Assembly (NCBI RefSeq): GCF_036188265.1 | Contig: NZ_CP108093.1 | Coordinates: 682,001 to 746,000, forward strand | Direction of reading: 5' to 3' | Source of the DNA: Streptomyces sp. NBC_00247 | GTDB lineage: Bacteria > Actinomycetota > Actinomycetes > Streptomycetales > Streptomycetaceae | Length of the DNA stretch: 64,000 nt | Shown: piece by piece, positions 37,301 to 48,300 of the stretch | Position numbering within the stretch: the stretch's first letter is position 1 | Layout of the letters: each line of letters begins with the position of its first letter | Notes under the pieces: model-generated | Seen by the model: the letters and a program-made list of their open reading frames with translations, nothing else | The model's database searches: none | Told to the model about the DNA's origin: nothing | Program-made: the position numbers and the translations under genes

Positions 37301-39342
37301 TCGAAGGAGGCCGGCGAGTGGAGCAGGGTGCTGCGGCCGGCCGACGGGTACAGGTCGAGTGCCCAGAGGAGGTAGTTGACGACGGAGCGGTGCTCCACGA
37401 CGACCCCCTTGGGGCGGCCGGTGGAACCCGAGGTGTAGATGGTGTACGCCGCGTGGTCGGGCAGCAGCGGGGAGCCGCGGTCGGCGTCGGTGAGGGGGGA
37501 GTCGGGCAGGGCGGCCAGCCGGTCCCGGAGGGCCGGGTCGTCCAGCAGGAGGACCGCCGGCGTGGCGCCCTCCGACGGGAGCCGGTCCGCGAGGTCGGTG
37601 GTGGTGAGGACGCAGACCGGGTCGGTCTCCTCGAACATTCCGGCGATCCGGCCGGCGGGGTGGTCCGGGTCCAGGGGGAGGTACCCGGCACCGGACTTGA
37701 GGACGGCGAGGAGCGCCACGACGAGTTCGGGCCGCTGCGGCAGCGCGACAGCCACCGTCCGGTCGGGTCCCGCGCCCCGCTCGACGAGGTGGCGGGCCAG
37801 CCGGTTGGCCCGGGAGTGCAGTTCGCGGTGGCTGAGGGAGATCCCGCCGTGTCCGACGGCCGGAGCGTCCGGGTGGGCGGCGGCGGCCTCCTCCAGCAGC
37901 GCGGTGAGAGTGGTGTCGGGGACGGCGCGACCGGTGTCGTTCCACTCGCCGACCACGCGGTCGTACGCGCCTTCGTCCAGCAGGTCGATGCTCGCGAGAG
38001 TGACGTCCGGGTCCGCGGTGGCCGCGGTGAGCAGGTCGCGCAGCCAGTCGGCGACGCGGGCGGCGGTGGCGGCGTCGAGGACGTCGGGACGGTAGTCGAC
38101 GCGGAAGGAGAGCGCGTCGCCGGGCAGTCCCACGAGGCTGATCGCGTAGTGGGTCGCGTCGCGGGCGTCCACGTCGGTGATCTCCAGACCACCGGAGAGC
38201 GGTGGCGCCTGGTCCGGACCGAGCGGGTAGTTCTCGAAGACGGTGGTGGTGTCGAAGAGTTCGAGGTGCCCCGACTGGCTCTGGATGTCGCCCAGTTGGA
38301 CGAACTGATGCGGGGTGAGCGCGGACTGGCGGTCCTGGAGGGCGGTGAAGAGATCGGCGAGCCTGTCTCCGTGTCTCCATGTCACCCGTACCGGAAGGGT
38401 GTTGATGAGCAGGCCGACCATGGTCTCGACGCCGGGCAGCTCGGGCGGCCGGCCGGAGACGGTGCCGCCGAAGACCACGTCCTCCCGGCCCAGCAGGCGG
38501 CCGAGGACGAGTCCCCAGGCGCCCTGCACCAGGGTGTTGAGGGTCCAGCCCCGGCTGCGGGCGAGCGCGGCGAGGGCCCCCGTCTCCTCCTGGGTCAGCT
38601 CGACCAGGGTGCTGTGCGGGACGACCGCCCCGCCCGCGCCGCCCGTGCCGAGCAGGGTGGGCTCGTCGAGGCCCGTCAGCTCGCGGGACCATGCGGCGAG
38701 GGCGGCGGGGCGGTCCTGGCGGGCCAGCCAGGAGAGGTAGTCCCGGTACGGCGGCACGCGGCGCATGCCCGTTTCGTCGCCGCCGCGCTCGTACAGCTCG
38801 AAGAGGTCGTCCAGCAGGACGGGCACGGACCAGCCGTCGAGCAGGATGTGGTGGACGGTGACGAGCAGCCGGTGCCGCCCGCCGGGCAGTGCGGCGAGCG
38901 TGAAGCGTACGAGCGGCGGGCGGGCCATGTCGAAGCGCCGGGACCGCTCCTTGTCGGCGAGTTCACCGTACGCGGCCTCCGCCCCTTCCCCCAGGTCACG
39001 GAGGTCGACTCGCTCGAAGGGGGTACGGACCTTGCGTCGGACGACCTGGAGGGGCTTGTCGAGGCCCTTGGACCGGAAGCCGGCCCGTAGGTTGGGGTGT
39101 CGGCGAAGAAGGGCTTCGGCGGCGGTCCGCAGGCGTGCGGTGTCCAGGAGACCGGACATCTCGACGGCGATCTGGACGGTGTAGAGGTCCGGACCCTCGT
39201 CCTCGTAGAGCGCGTGGAACAGCAGCCCTTCCTGGAGGGACGAGAGAGGCAGAACGTCCTCGATCGCGGACTTCGGCTTCCTGGACGACTTCGCGGAACC
39301 AGCCTGGTCCGCCGACGGTACCGCCTGTGCCGACTTCCTCAT
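28384..39342 (-). CDS. NRPS2: C-A-T / C-A-T / C-A-T-E (Asn, unknown, D-aliphatic)
   Basis: The predicted protein has 3652 residues. A basic N-terminal extension (residues 1-30, rich in Lys, Arg and Ser) precedes a D-accepting C domain with HHILLDG (about 165). Module 4: A code DLTKVGEVGK, clearly Asn; carrier Ser about 1024. Module 5: LCL C domain (HHIAADG, about 1205), A code DIVQLGGVYK (unclear, Gly-like), carrier Ser about 2062. Module 6: C domain (HHIAGDG, about 2247), A code DAYFWGVTFK (Val/Ile-like by eye), carrier LGGDSI about 3111. An epimerisation domain follows with [19 protein letters not shown] and [10 protein letters not shown]. Start ATG 39342 has GGAAAGG upstream. Large tracts of modules 5 and 6 are nearly identical at DNA level to NRPS1. 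Confidence 0.95.
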   Translation of the reverse strand: MRKSAQAVPSADQAGSAKSSRKPKSAIEDVLPLSSLQEGLLFHALYEDEGPDLYTVQIAVEMSGLLDTARLRTAAEALLRRHPNLRAGFRSKGLDKPLQVVRRKVRTPFERVDLRDLGEGAEAAYGELADKERSRRFDMARPPLVRFTLAALPGGRHRLLVTVHHILLDGWSVPVLLDDLFELYERGGDETGMRRVPPYRDYLSWLARQDRPAALAAWSRELTGLDEPTLLGTGGAGGAVVPHSTLVELTQEETGALAALARSRGWTLNTLVQGAWGLVLGRLLGREDVVFGGTVSGRPPELPGVETMVGLLINTLPVRVTWRHGDRLADLFTALQDRQSALTPHQFVQLGDIQSQSGHLELFDTTTVFENYPLGPDQAPPLSGGLEITDVDARDATHYAISLVGLPGDALSFRVDYRPDVLDAATAARVADWLRDLLTAATADPDVTLASIDLLDEGAYDRVVGEWNDTGRAVPDTTLTALLEEAAAAHPDAPAVGHGGISLSHRELHSRANRLARHLVERGAGPDRTVAVALPQRPELVVALLAVLKSGAGYLPLDPDHPAGRIAGMFEETDPVCVLTTTDLADRLPSEGATPAVLLLDDPALRDRLAALPDSPLTDADRGSPLLPDHAAYTIYTSGSTGRPKGVVVEHRSVVNYLLWALDLYPSAGRSTLLHSPASFDLTVTGLYAPLISGGSVHLTRFSGGGPDPEAPVPAGGVAFLKGTPSHLALLEELPAAYSPTAELVLGGEPLSGARLDHWRAGHPGVRVVNEYGPTETTVGCTAFTVEPEDEIPAEILSLGTPMWNSRVYVLDTALRPVPPGVVGELYVAGTCVARGYAGRSALTSGRFVANPFGAEGTRMYRTGDMVRWRSDGTLEFAGRTDDQVKIRGYRIELGEIETVLADRTGSAQVAVVVREDRPGDQQLVAYVVAGDTDGMREYAAARLPAYMVPSAFVALDTLPVTGNGKLDRKALPVPVFEGTSAPAAAGRRPRTPQEEILCQVFADVLGAPKVTVDDNFFELGGHSLLATRLVSRIRTALDAELAIRTVFEHPTVAGLARVLAGADTARAALEARERPETVPLSFAQRRLWFLDRLGVPGGTYNIPLAIRLEGDLDVRALRSALEAVAARHESLRTVFPDADGQPRQHIRATAEVPFAVREVTDGGALREALETEAQAPFDLTGRPPVRATLFALDDRTHVLLVVLHHIAADGWSLAPLMRDLETAYLGRELAPLSVQYPDYALWQREVLGSEDDQQSVVVKQLSYWKERLADLPEVLELPADRPRPALASYRGGRIGWRLDAHSHAALAELARTSGASVFMVLQAALAALFSRLGAGTDIPLGTAVAGRTDDALDDLVGFFVNTLVLRTDVSGNPTFRELVARVRESDLSAFAHQDVPFERLVEVLNPERSLSRHPLFQVLLLLQNTAEPELNLPGLSLSVEEIAGTVAKFDLSFDLRETFDADGRPAGIEGDVDYALDLFDQETVAALCGRLARTLELLAARPDVCVGELDVVGGAERGLLAEWGRGGPVVGGAGLVERFERWVVESPGAVAVVCGGESLTYGELGARADRLARVLVGRGVGPDRLVAVALSRSLDLVVALWAVVKAGAAFVPVDPALPADRVAFVLEDAAPDCVISSVEVVGRLPWVEGVLLLDGPGGLEGERVPSGVEFAEVSADCLAYVLYTSGSTGRPKGVGVTRGGLENVLADMGARFGVSVADRFVAVTTFGFDISNVEIFVPLLAGARLVLVERDVVLDPVRLGALVVASGATFMQATPTFWESLVAEVPESLAGVRVLMGGEAVSASLASRLGAVAQSVTNGYGPTETAVYSVMGRVDGSGVVGIGRPVSGTEVFVLDEWLRVVPVGVAGELYVAGVGVGRGYVGRAGLTAERFVACPFGGVGARMYRTGDVVRWCADGTLEFVGRADDQVKIRGFRIEPGEVEAVLAGCAGVSRAAVVVREDRPGEKRLVAYVVGGVEGLADYAASRLPGYMVPSAFVVLEELPLTASGKLDRRSLPVPEWVVGGGRGPRSAREVALCGIFAEVLGVERVGIDDGFFELGGHSLLATRLVSRVRSVLRCELDVRAVFEAPTVAGLALRLEGAAGVVVREPVRPVVRPEVVPLSFAQQRLWFLDRLDSQGGMYNIPLAVRLRGPLDAVLLRSALERVTVRHEALRTVFPETDGRPRQLVLDTAGISLPVCETDESELAAALVAESVRGFDLAREVPVRASLFVIGPEDHVLLVVLHHIAGDGWSLAPLMRDLRSAYLGEELPALPVQYADYALWQRETLGTEDDPDSAMSEQIAYWRQTLAGLPEALELPTDRTRPAVASYRGGRVPWRLDADTLARLSVLAQDTGTSLFMVLQAALAALFSRLGAGTDIPLGTGVAGRTDDALDDLVGFFVNTLVLRTDVSGDPTFAELLDRVKEADLSAFAHQDVPFDRLVEVLNPERSLARHPLFQVMLTLQNTAEPDLDLPGITPSVEEVSSAVAKFDLSFGLAPDFDAEGRPAGLTGEVEYAQDLFDAETVLALGARFGRVLAQVAADPGRRVGTLELLDPAETALHLDRWGTGPRTAPRSSLPELLARQVASTPGAPAVVGDGESLTYAQLDARSHQWAHYLRGRGVTAGTPVALLLDRSVDLVVAELAVVKAGGFYVPLHDAHPAERLSWIVRDAQAPLLLTDRAELPEGLAAETSCVVLGEVAAEVAALPATALTGPAFPAEQVAYVMYTSGTTGLPKGVVVSHGNVADLALDPSFDGSAHERVLMHSSHAFDASTYEMWAPLLRGGRVVVAAGGQLGPQELRNAVTRHGVTTVFMTSALFNALVREAPDALTGLREVWFGGEAADIGAADLARRVCPDLRLVNVYGPTETTTFATAWPFPADRKPGSSVPIGRPLAGMRAYVLDAGLRLVAPGVSGELYLAGTGVAHGYLGRAGLSAERFPADPFGVPGTRMYRTGDVVRWTRDGALEYVGRADDQVKIRGFRIEPAEIEAVLASHPQVSQASVLVREDRPGAKRIVAYVVGDPAQLGEYAAARLPAYMVPSAFVTMDALPLTVNGKLDRKALPAPGLPSAAKDSEPTTPVSAREELLREVFAGVLGLERVGVDEGFFDLGGDSIASIQLVSRARRAGLVFTARDVFERRTVRELAAVAGGLGAGEAAGRVGVGVVPVTPIMEWFRLGGGPVREFNQSYVVPVPSGVVLSDLVAAFVAVVDHHDVLRMRLGRGAGGRWSLEVPAAGGVRAGEWVRRVDVVGLDADAVAGVVEREAAVARGGLDPERGVMARLVWFDRGAGVDGRLLLVVHHLVVDGVSWRVLLPDLAAAYGAVVEGRAVGLDPVGTSFRGWATALSEASEQDRWTSQLPYWKAVVAGSSAPLGARPLDPVEDTLGTARSVDLDLSVGETEKLLTTVPSVFRAGVNDVLLTALALALRQWAPEFAEGGVLLDVEGHGRHEDLLGAGHDLSRTVGWFTSMYPVRVDPGPLGWAEVAAAGPEVGGALKQVKEQMRAVPDQGLGFGLLRYLNAETGAVLGGSAAPLVGFNYLGRFAADSGEGGGEYWTSVSDAGSGVGEAELPFAHVLEINAATRDTVEGPRLRAALSWPGALFTEARVAGLAGLWRQALGALVAHAENPDAGGLTPSDLSLVPLTQHHIDLLEAKLRK
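28411..30100. repeat. Near-identical tract A (T-E region), NRPS2 copy
   Basis: This 1690-bp tract repeats at 39477-41166 with only about three differences visible by eye, two of them changing residues (TVGWF/TVGWL and HHDVL/HHDAL). It covers the end of the carrier domain and the whole epimerisation domain. The offset between copies is exactly 11,066 bp. Confidence 0.9.
32774..34844. repeat. Near-identical tract B (C/A/T of module 5), NRPS2 copy
   Basis: This tract matches 43840-45952 almost base for base. It covers the N-terminus of one C domain, the carrier domain and nearly all of the DIVQLGGVYK A domain. The NRPS1 copy is 42 bp longer because of an expanded Gly/Val repeat. Its offset at the right boundary shared with tract A is again 11,066 bp, so both tracts belong to one duplicated bimodule. 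Codon use inside it (many GGT, GTG and TTG) differs from the GGC/CTC-rich flanks. Confidence 0.9.
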
Positions 39343-39395
39343 GTTCTTGCCTTTCCGGTGTGCGACGGGGTGAGGGTTTGCTGGTGCGGGCCGAT

Positions 39396-42300
39396 TCACG
39401 AGTGGCTGTCGCCGTCGTCGTCGAACTCGAGGTCGTCGAAGTCGTCGTCGTACAGGGCTTCCTCTTCTTCGAGGAGGTCGATGTGGTGCTGGGTGAGGGG
39501 GACCAGGGAGAGGTCCGAGGGAGTGAGTCCTCCGGCGTCCGGGTTCTCGGCATGCGCGACGAGCGCTCCCAGCGCCTGGCGCCACAGCCCCGCCAGCCCG
39601 GCCACCCGGGCCTCGGTGAACAGGGCACCCGGCCAGGAGAGCGCGGCCCGCAACCGAGGGCCCTCCACCGTGTCCCGGGTGGCCGCGTTGATCTCCAGCA
39701 CATGGGCGAACGGCAACTCCGCCTCACCCACACCCGAGCCCGCGTCACTCACCGAAGTCCAGTACTCCCCGCCACCCTCACCCGAATCGGCCGCGAACCG
39801 GCCCAGATAGTTGAAGCCCACCAACGGCGCCGCCGAACCCCCCAGCACCGCACCCGTCTCCGCGTTCAGATACCGCAACAGACCGAACCCCAGACCCTGA
39901 TCGGGCACCGCCCGCATCTGCTCCTTCACCTGCTTCAACGCACCGCCCACCTCCGGACCCGCCGCCGCGACCTCGGCCCAGCCCAACGGCCCCGGATCGA
40001 CCCGCACCGGATACATGCTGGTCAACCAGCCCACCGTCCGCGACAGATCGTGCCCCGCACCCAGCAGATCCTCATGCCGCCCGTGACCCTCCACGTCCAG
40101 CAGCACACCCCCCTCCGCGAACTCCGGAGCCCACTGCCGCAACGCCAACGCCAACGCCGTCAACAACACGTCGTTCACCCCCGCCCGGAACACCGACGGC
40201 ACCGTCGTCAGCAACTTCTCCGTCTCCCCCACCGAAAGATCGAGATCGACCGACCGGGCGGTCCCCAGGGTGTCTTCGACGGGGTCCAGCGGACGGGCGC
40301 CCAGAGGTGCGGATGATCCGGCCACCACGGCCTTCCAGTAGGGAAGTTGACTGGTCCAGCGGTCCTGTTCCGACGCCTCGGACAGTGCGGTGGCCCACCC
40401 CCGGAACGAGGTCCCCACCGGATCCAGCCCGACCGCACGCCCCTCCACCACCGCCCCGTACGCGGCAGCCAGATCCGGCAACAACACCCGCCACGACACC
40501 CCGTCCACCACCAAGTGATGCACCACCAGCAACAACCGGCCGTCCACCCCGGCCCCCCGGTCGAACCACACCAACCGAGCCATCACCCCCCGCTCCGGAT
40601 CCAGCCCCCCACGAGCGACCGCCGCCTCCCGCTCCACCACCCCCGCCACGGCATCCGCGTCCAGCCCCACCACATCCACCCGACGCACCCACTCACCGGC
40701 CCGCACACCACCCGCCGCCGGCACCTCCAACGACCACCGGCCCCCCGCACCACGCCCCAACCGCATACGCAACGCGTCATGGTGATCCACCACCGCCACG
40801 AAAGCCGCCACCAGATCCGACAGCACCACACCCGACGGCACCGGCACCACGTACGACTGGTTGAACTCCCGCACCGGACCACCACCCAACCGGAACCACT
40901 CCATGATCGGAGTCACCGGCACCACACCCACACCCACACGCCCGGCCGCCTCACCCGCACCGAGACCACCCGCCACCGCCGCCAACTCCCGGACCGTCCG
41001 ACGCTCGAACACATCCCGCGCGGTGAAGACCAACCCCGCCCGCCGCGCCCGACTGACCAACTGGATCGACGCGATCGAATCACCACCCAGATCGAAGAAC
41101 CCCTCATCGACGCCCACCCGCTCCAGACCCAGCACCCCCGCGAACACCTCGCGCAGCAACTCCTCCGTAGCCGAGCCGGAATCGGTGGGCTCGGCCCTCT
41201 CGGCGGGGACGAGGAGCCGAGGGGCGGGCAGGGCTCGCTTGTCGAGCTTGCCGTTCACCGTCAGCGGCAGAGCCTCCAGGGCGACGAACGCGGAGGGGAC
41301 CATGTACGCGGGCAGGCGGCCGGTGGCGTACTCACGCAGTTGCTCGGGTGCGCCGACGACGTAGGCCACCAGCTGCCGGTCGCCGGGACGGTCCTCCCGT
41401 ACCGCCACCGCCACCTGGTCGACCTGCGGGTGCGAGGCGAGTACGGCCTCGATCTCGGCGGGCTCGATGCGGAACCCCCGGATCTTGACCTGGTCGTCCG
41501 CCCGGCCCACGTACTCCAGAGCCCCGTCCCGGGTCCACCGCACCACATCGCCCGTCCGGTACATACGCGTACCCGGAACCCCGAACGGATCCGCCGGGAA
41601 CCGCTCCGCGGACAACCCCGCACGCCCCAGATAACCGTGCGCCACACCCGTACCGGCCAGATACAACTCACCGGAGACCCCCGGCGCCACCAGACGCAAA
41701 CCCGCGTCGAGAACGTACGCCCGCATCCCGGCGAGCGGCCGGCCGATCGGAACGGAGCTACCGGGCTTCCGGTCGGCGGGGACCCGCCAGGCCGTGGCGA
41801 ACGTGGTCGTCTCGGTCGGACCGTAGCCGTTCACCAGACGCAGGTCCGGGCAGACCCGCCGCGCGAGGTCCACCGCGCCGATGTCGGCCGCCTCTCCCCC
41901 GAACCACACCTCGCGCATTCCCGCGAGTGAGTCGGCGGCCTCCCGAACGAGGACGTTGAACAGGGCCGCCGTCATGAAGGTGGAGGTCACGCCGTGCCGG
42001 GTGACGGCGGCGCGGAGCTCGTCCGGGCCCAGTTGGCCTCCGGGCGCGACGACCACGCGGCCGCCGCGCAGCAGCGGGGCCCACATCTCGTAGGTGGAGG
42101 CGTCGAAGGCGTGCGAAGAGTGCATCAGCACCCGCTCGTGCGCCGATCCGTCGAACGACGGGTCCAGGGCCAGGTCCGCCACGTTGCCGTGACTGACCAC
42201 GACGCCCTTGGGCAGACCCGTCGTACCGGAGGTGTACATCACGTACGCGACCTGCTCGGCCGGTATCTCACCACCGGCGAACGTGCCGGCCGGCAGCGCG

Positions 42301-45300
42301 GCGGCCTCGTCGGCGACCTCGCTCAGTACGACGCAGTCGGCCTCGTCGGCGAGCCCCTCGGGGAGCTCGGCCCGGTCGGTCAGCAGGAGCCGCGCCCGAG
42401 CGTCGCGCACGATCCACCTCAGCCGGTCCGCCGGGTACGCGTCGTGCAGGGGTACGTAGTGCCCGCCCGCCTTCACCACGGCCAGCTCGGCCACCACCAG
42501 CTCGACGGACCGGTCCAGCAGCAGAGCCACCGGCGTCCCGGCCACGACTCCCCGGCCGCGCAGGAAGCGCGCCCAGCGGTTGGACCGGGCCTCCAGCTCG
42601 GCGTACGTGACCTCCCCCTCGTCCGCGACGACGGCGATCGCGTCGGGAGTCTCCATGACTTGCTGCTCGAAGAACTCCACGATCGACAGGTGCGGCGAGG
42701 GCCTGCCGGAGCCGCCCCAGTCCTCGAGCAGGCGGGTGCGCTCGGCCGGTTCGAGGAGGGTCAGCTCGTCGACGCGGCGGGCAGGGTCCTCGGCGGCCTC
42801 ACCCAGTACCCGGCCGAGGCGTTCGCACAGGATCTGGACGGTCTCCCGGTCGAACAGGTCCTGCGCGTACTCGACTTCGCCGATGATCCCCGCCGGGCTG
42901 CCCGTCTCGCCGAACTCCTCCCGCAGGTCGAAGAGGAGGTCGAACTTGGCCGGGGCGTCGCCGGTGGGCACCAGGGAGGGGGTGATGCCGGGCAGGTCCA
43001 GGTCGGGTTCGGCGGTGTTCTGGAGGGTCAGCATGACCTGGAAGAGGGGGTGCCGGGCGAGCGAGCGCTCGGGGTTGATCAGCTCCACCAGCCGGTCGAA
43101 GGGCACGTCCTGACGGTCGAAGGCCGTCAGGTCCGTCTCCCTGACCCGGTCGAGGAGTTCGGCGAAGGCCGGATTCCCTGACACGTCGGTCCGCAGCACC
43201 ACCGTGTTCACGAAGAAGCCGACCAGCTCGTCCAGGGCGTCGTCGGAACGTCCCGCCACCGCGGTGCCGAGGGGAATGTCGTGTCCGGCACCGAGCCGGC
43301 AGAGGAGCGCGGCAAGACCGGCCTGGAGGACCATGAACAGGCTCGCACCGGATTCCCCGGCCAGCCCGGCCAGCGCGGCGTGCGTGCCTGCGTCGAGACG
43401 CCACCGGACCCGGCCGCCCCGGTAGGAGGCGACGGCGGGACGGGTACGGTCGGTGGGCAGCTCCAGCACCTCCGGCAGATCCGCCAACTGCTTCTTCCAG
43501 TAGGCGAGATGTGCGGCCATGGCGCTGTCGGGGTCGTCCTCGGTGCCGAGGGTCTCGCGCTGCCAGAGGGCGTAGTCGGCGTACTGGACCGGAAGGGCCG
43601 GCAGTTCCTCGCCCAGGTAGGCGCACCGCAGGTCGCGCATCAGCGGCGCGAGGGACCATCCGTCGCCCGCGATGTGGTGCAGCACCACCAGGAGTACGTG
43701 ATCCTCCGGCCCGATCACGAACAGCTCGGCACGCAGCGGAGGTTCGGCGGTCAGATCGAAGGAGCGGTTCGCCGACACGGTCAGCGCCGCGTGCAGCTCC
43801 TCCTCGGGCACCTCCCTCAGGGGCAGGGGGACCGTGATGGTGTCCAGTACGAACTGGCGGGGACGTCCGTCGGTCTCGGGGAAGACCGTCCGCAACGCCT
43901 CATGACGCACCGTCACCCGCTCCAGCGCGGACCGCAGCAAAACCGCGTCCAACGGCCCCCGCAACCGGACCGCCAACGGAATGTTGTACATACCCCCCTG
44001 ACTGTCGAGCCGGTCCAAGAACCACAACCGCTGCTGCGCGAACGACAACGGCACCACCTCCGGCCGCACCACCGGCCGCACCGGCTCCCGCACCACCACA
44101 CCAGCCGCACCCTCCAACCGCAGAGCCAGACCCGCCACCGTCGGCGCCTCGAACACCGCACGCACATCCAACTCACAACGCAACACCGACCGGACCCGGC
44201 TCACCAAACGCGTGGCCAGCAACGAATGCCCACCCAGCTCGAAGAACCCGTCATCGATCCCGACCCGCTCCACACCCAAAACCTCGGCGAAAATCCCGCA
44301 CAACGCCACCTCACGCGCCGAACGAGGCCCACGCCCACCACCCACCACCCACTCCGGCACCGGCAACGAACGCCGGTCCAACTTCCCGCTCGCCGTCAGC
44401 GGCAACTCCTCCAACACCACAAAAGCCGAAGGAACCATGTACCCCGGAAGCCGAGAAGCCGCGTAATCCGCCAACCCCTCCACCCCACCCACCACATACG
44501 CCACCAACCGCTTCTCACCCGGCCGGTCCTCACGCACCACCACCGCCGCCCGCGACACACCCGCACACCCCGCAAGCACCGCCTCGACCTCACCCGGCTC
44601 GATCCGGAAACCACGGATCTTCACCTGATCATCAGCCCGCCCCACGAACTCCAACGTCCCGTCCGCACACCACCGCACCACATCCCCGGTCCGGTACATA
44701 CGCGCCCCCACACCCCCGAACGGACACGCCACGAACCGCTCGGCCGTCAACCCCGCACGCCCCACATACCCACGCCCCACACCCACACCCGCGACGTACA
44801 ACTCCCCCGCCACACCAACCGGCACCACCCGCAACCACTCGTCCAGCACGAACACCTCCGTACCCGACACCGGACGACCGATCCCCACAACACCCGAACC
44901 AGCACCGCCGACCCCGCCAGCACCGCCGACCCCGCCGACCCCGCCGACCCCGCCGACCACCGAGTACACCGCCGTCTCCGTCGGCCCGTACCCGTTGGTC
45001 ACGCTCTGCGCCACCGCACCCAACCGCGACGCCAACGAAGCCGAAACCGCCTCACCCCCCATCAGCACCCGCACACCCGCCAACGACTCCGGGACCTCAG
45101 CCACCAACGACTCCCAGAACGTAGGCGTGGCCTGCATGAACGTCGCCCCCGACGCCACCACCAACGCCCCCAGCCGCACCGGGTCCAACACCACATCCCG
45201 CTCCACCAGCACCAACCGCGCACCCGCCAGCAACGGAACAAAAATCTCCACATTCGAAATATCGAACCCGAACGTCGTCACCGCCACGAACCGGTCCGCC

Positions 45301-48300
45301 ACCGACACCCCGAACCGCGCCCCCATGTCCGCCAACACGTTCTCCAGACCACCCCGGGTCACCCCCACACCCTTCGGCCGACCCGTCGAACCCGACGTGT
45401 ACAACACATACGCCAGACAATCAGCCGACACCTCAGCGAACTCCACACCCGAAGGAACCCGCTCACCCTCCAAACCACCCGGACCATCCAGCAGCAACAC
45501 CCCCTCCACCCAAGGAAGCCGCCCCACCACCTCAACCGAAGAGATCACACAATCCGGCGCCGCATCCTCCAGCACGAACGCCACCCGATCCGCCGGCAAC
45601 GCCGGATCCACCGGAACGAACGCCGCACCCGCCTTCACCACCGCCCACAACGCCACCACCAGATCCAACGACCGCGACAACGCCACAGCCACCAACCGAT
45701 CAGGCCCCACACCCCGACCCACCAACACCCGCGCCAGACGATCCGCACGAGCACCCAACTCCCCATACGTCAACGACTCCCCACCACACACCACCGCCAC
45801 CGCACCCGGCGACTCCACCACCCACCGCTCGAACCGCTCCACCAGTCCCGCACCACCCACCACAGGCCCACCACGACCCCACTCCGCCAACAACCCACGC
45901 TCCGCTCCACCCACCACATCCAACTCACCCACACACACATCAGGACGAGCGGAGACCTGCGCGAGGAGACTGCCGAGCCGACCGCAGAGGGCCCGCACGG
46001 TCGGCAGGTCGAAGAGGTCGTGGGCGAACTCCACCTCGCCCTCGATGCCGGCCGGGCGGCCGTCCGCGTCAAAGGTCTCGCGGAGGTCGAAGGAGAGGTC
46101 GAACTTGGAGATGCCGCCGGAGATCCCTTCCAGGGACGGGGTGATGCCGGGCAGTGCGAGGTCGGGTTCCGGAGTGTTCTGGAGGAGCAGCATCACCTGG
46201 AAGAGCGGGTGCCTGGAGAGCGAGCGCTCCGGGTTGAGGACCTCCACCAGCCGCTCGAACGGCACGTCCTGGTGCGCGAAGGCCGACAGGTCCGACTCCC
46301 GCACCCGCGCGACGAGTTCACGGAAGGTCGGGTTCCCGGACACGTCCGTCCGCAGGACCAGCGTGTTGACGAAGAAGCCGACCAGGTCGTCCAGGGCCTC
46401 GTCCGACCGGCCCGCGACCGCCGTCCCCAGCACGATGTCCTGACCGGCGCCGAGCCGGGAGAAGAGGGCCGAGACCGCGGCCTGGAGCACCATGAAGACA
46501 CTCGCCCCGGTGTCTCTCGCCAGCGCGGTCAGCGCCGTGTGGGCCGCCGCGTCGAGGCTCCAGTCGGTACGACTGCCGCGGTAGGAGGCAACCGCCGGCC
46601 GCGCCCGGTCGGTCGGGAGCTCCGAGATCTCCGGCAGGTTCGCCAGGCGCTCGCTCCAGAAGGCCAGTTGCCGGGAGGAGAGGCTCTGCGGGTCGCCCTC
46701 GGAACCGAGGACCTCTTGCTGCCACAGCGTGTAGTCGGCGTACTGGAGTGGGAGCGGCGGGAGTTCGCGTCCCGTGTACGCCGCCTCCAGGTCCCGCATC
46801 AGCGGCGCGAGCGACCAGCCGTCGCCCGCGATGTGGTGCAGCACCAGCAGCAGCACATGGAATTCCGGTCCGGTGACGAACAACTCCGCACGAAGCAGCG
46901 GGCCTTGTGTCAGATCGAAACCGCGCGCGGCCGACTCGGCCAGCCGGTCGCCCAGCTCGTCCGCCGCCACCTCTCGCACCGCGAGGGGGACGGGGGCGGG
47001 CTCCAGGATCAGCTGCCGCGGTTCCTCCTCCACCACCGGGAACACCGTGCGCAGGGACTCGTGCCGGGCCGCCACCGTGTCCAGTGCGACGCTCAACGTG
47101 TCCACGTCCAGGGGGCCTCGCAGGCGGATCGCGAGGGGGATGTTGTACGTGCCGCTCTCCGCTTCCAGCCGGTCCAGGAACCACAGCCGTCGCTGGGCGA
47201 ACGACAGGGGAAGGATCTCCGGCCGGTTCCGGACGCCCGGCGGGGGAACCGCCGCCGGGCCGTCGCCCGGCGCTCCGCCGTGCTGGAGGCGTGCGGCGAG
47301 TCCCGCCACCGTGGGCGCTTCGAAGACGTCGCGGACCGAGACGTCGACGCCGAGCGCGGCACGGACGCGGCCGACGAGGCGGGTGGCGAGCAGGGAGTGC
47401 CCGCCCAGCTCGAAGAAGTCGTCGTCGACGGTGACCCGGGGGACGCCCAGTACCTCGGCGAAGTGGGCGCAGAGGATCTCCTCGCCGGCGGTCCGGGGTG
47501 CGCGTCCTTCGCCGGCCGTGGTCGCGGGGGCCGGCAGCGCCTTGCGGTCAAGCTTGCCGTTGAGGGTGAGGGGCAGGGCGTCCAGGGTGACGAGCGCGGC
47601 CGGGAGCATGTATTCGGGCAGCTTGGCGGCGGCGTGCTCCTTCAGTTCCCAGAACTCCGGCGGGGCGGCCGCGGTGGCCGGGGTGACGTATCCGACGAGG
47701 CGCTGAAGGCCGGAGGCGTCCTCGCGGACCACGACGACGGCCTGGCCGACCCGCGGGTGCGTGGCGAGGGCCGATTCGATCTCGCCGAGCTCGACGCGGT
47801 GGCCGCGGACCTTGACCTGGTGATCGCGGCGTTCCAGGAACACCAGGCGGCCCTCGCCGTCGTGCCGGACGAAGTCGCCACTGCGGTACATCCGCGCACC
47901 GGGTGTGCCGGAGAACGGGTCGGCGACGAACACGGCCGCCGTGCGCACCTGGTCGGCGAGGTAACCCCGCCCGACTCCGGTGCCCGCCACGTACAGCTCA
48001 CCGGGGCTGCCGGCCGGGACGGGGCGGAGCCGGTCGTCCAGGACGTAGAGCCGGGTGTTGCGGACCGGGCGGCCTACGGGGACGGCCGCGCCGTCGCCGA
48101 GGGCGCCGAGGAAGCCCGTGTCGAGGACGGCGTGCGTGACGTCGTCGGAGCACTCGGTGGGACCGAACGCGTTGATCAGCGGGATCGCCGGGTACGCGCG
48201 CAGCCAGCGGGCGCACACCTCGGGCGGCAACGCCTCGCCGGTGACCATGAGCAGCCGCAGGGCGGGAAGGGCGGGCGGCGCCGTACGGGCGGACGACCAG

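Noticed and set aside
29281..39090. Very long open frame on the plus strand opposite NRPS2 (over 3200 codons), and similar frames opposite NRPS1 (43281-49526) and the importer (978-3977).
   Set aside because: These are antisense shadows caused by GC-rich third codon positions. The products are His/Arg/Pro- or Gly-rich with no domains, while the opposite strand has complete NRPS or transporter motifs.
44898..44960. CRISPR-like repeated units.
   Set aside because: Units are 9 bp, directly tandem, in frame and inside an A domain. There are no spacers and no cas genes.
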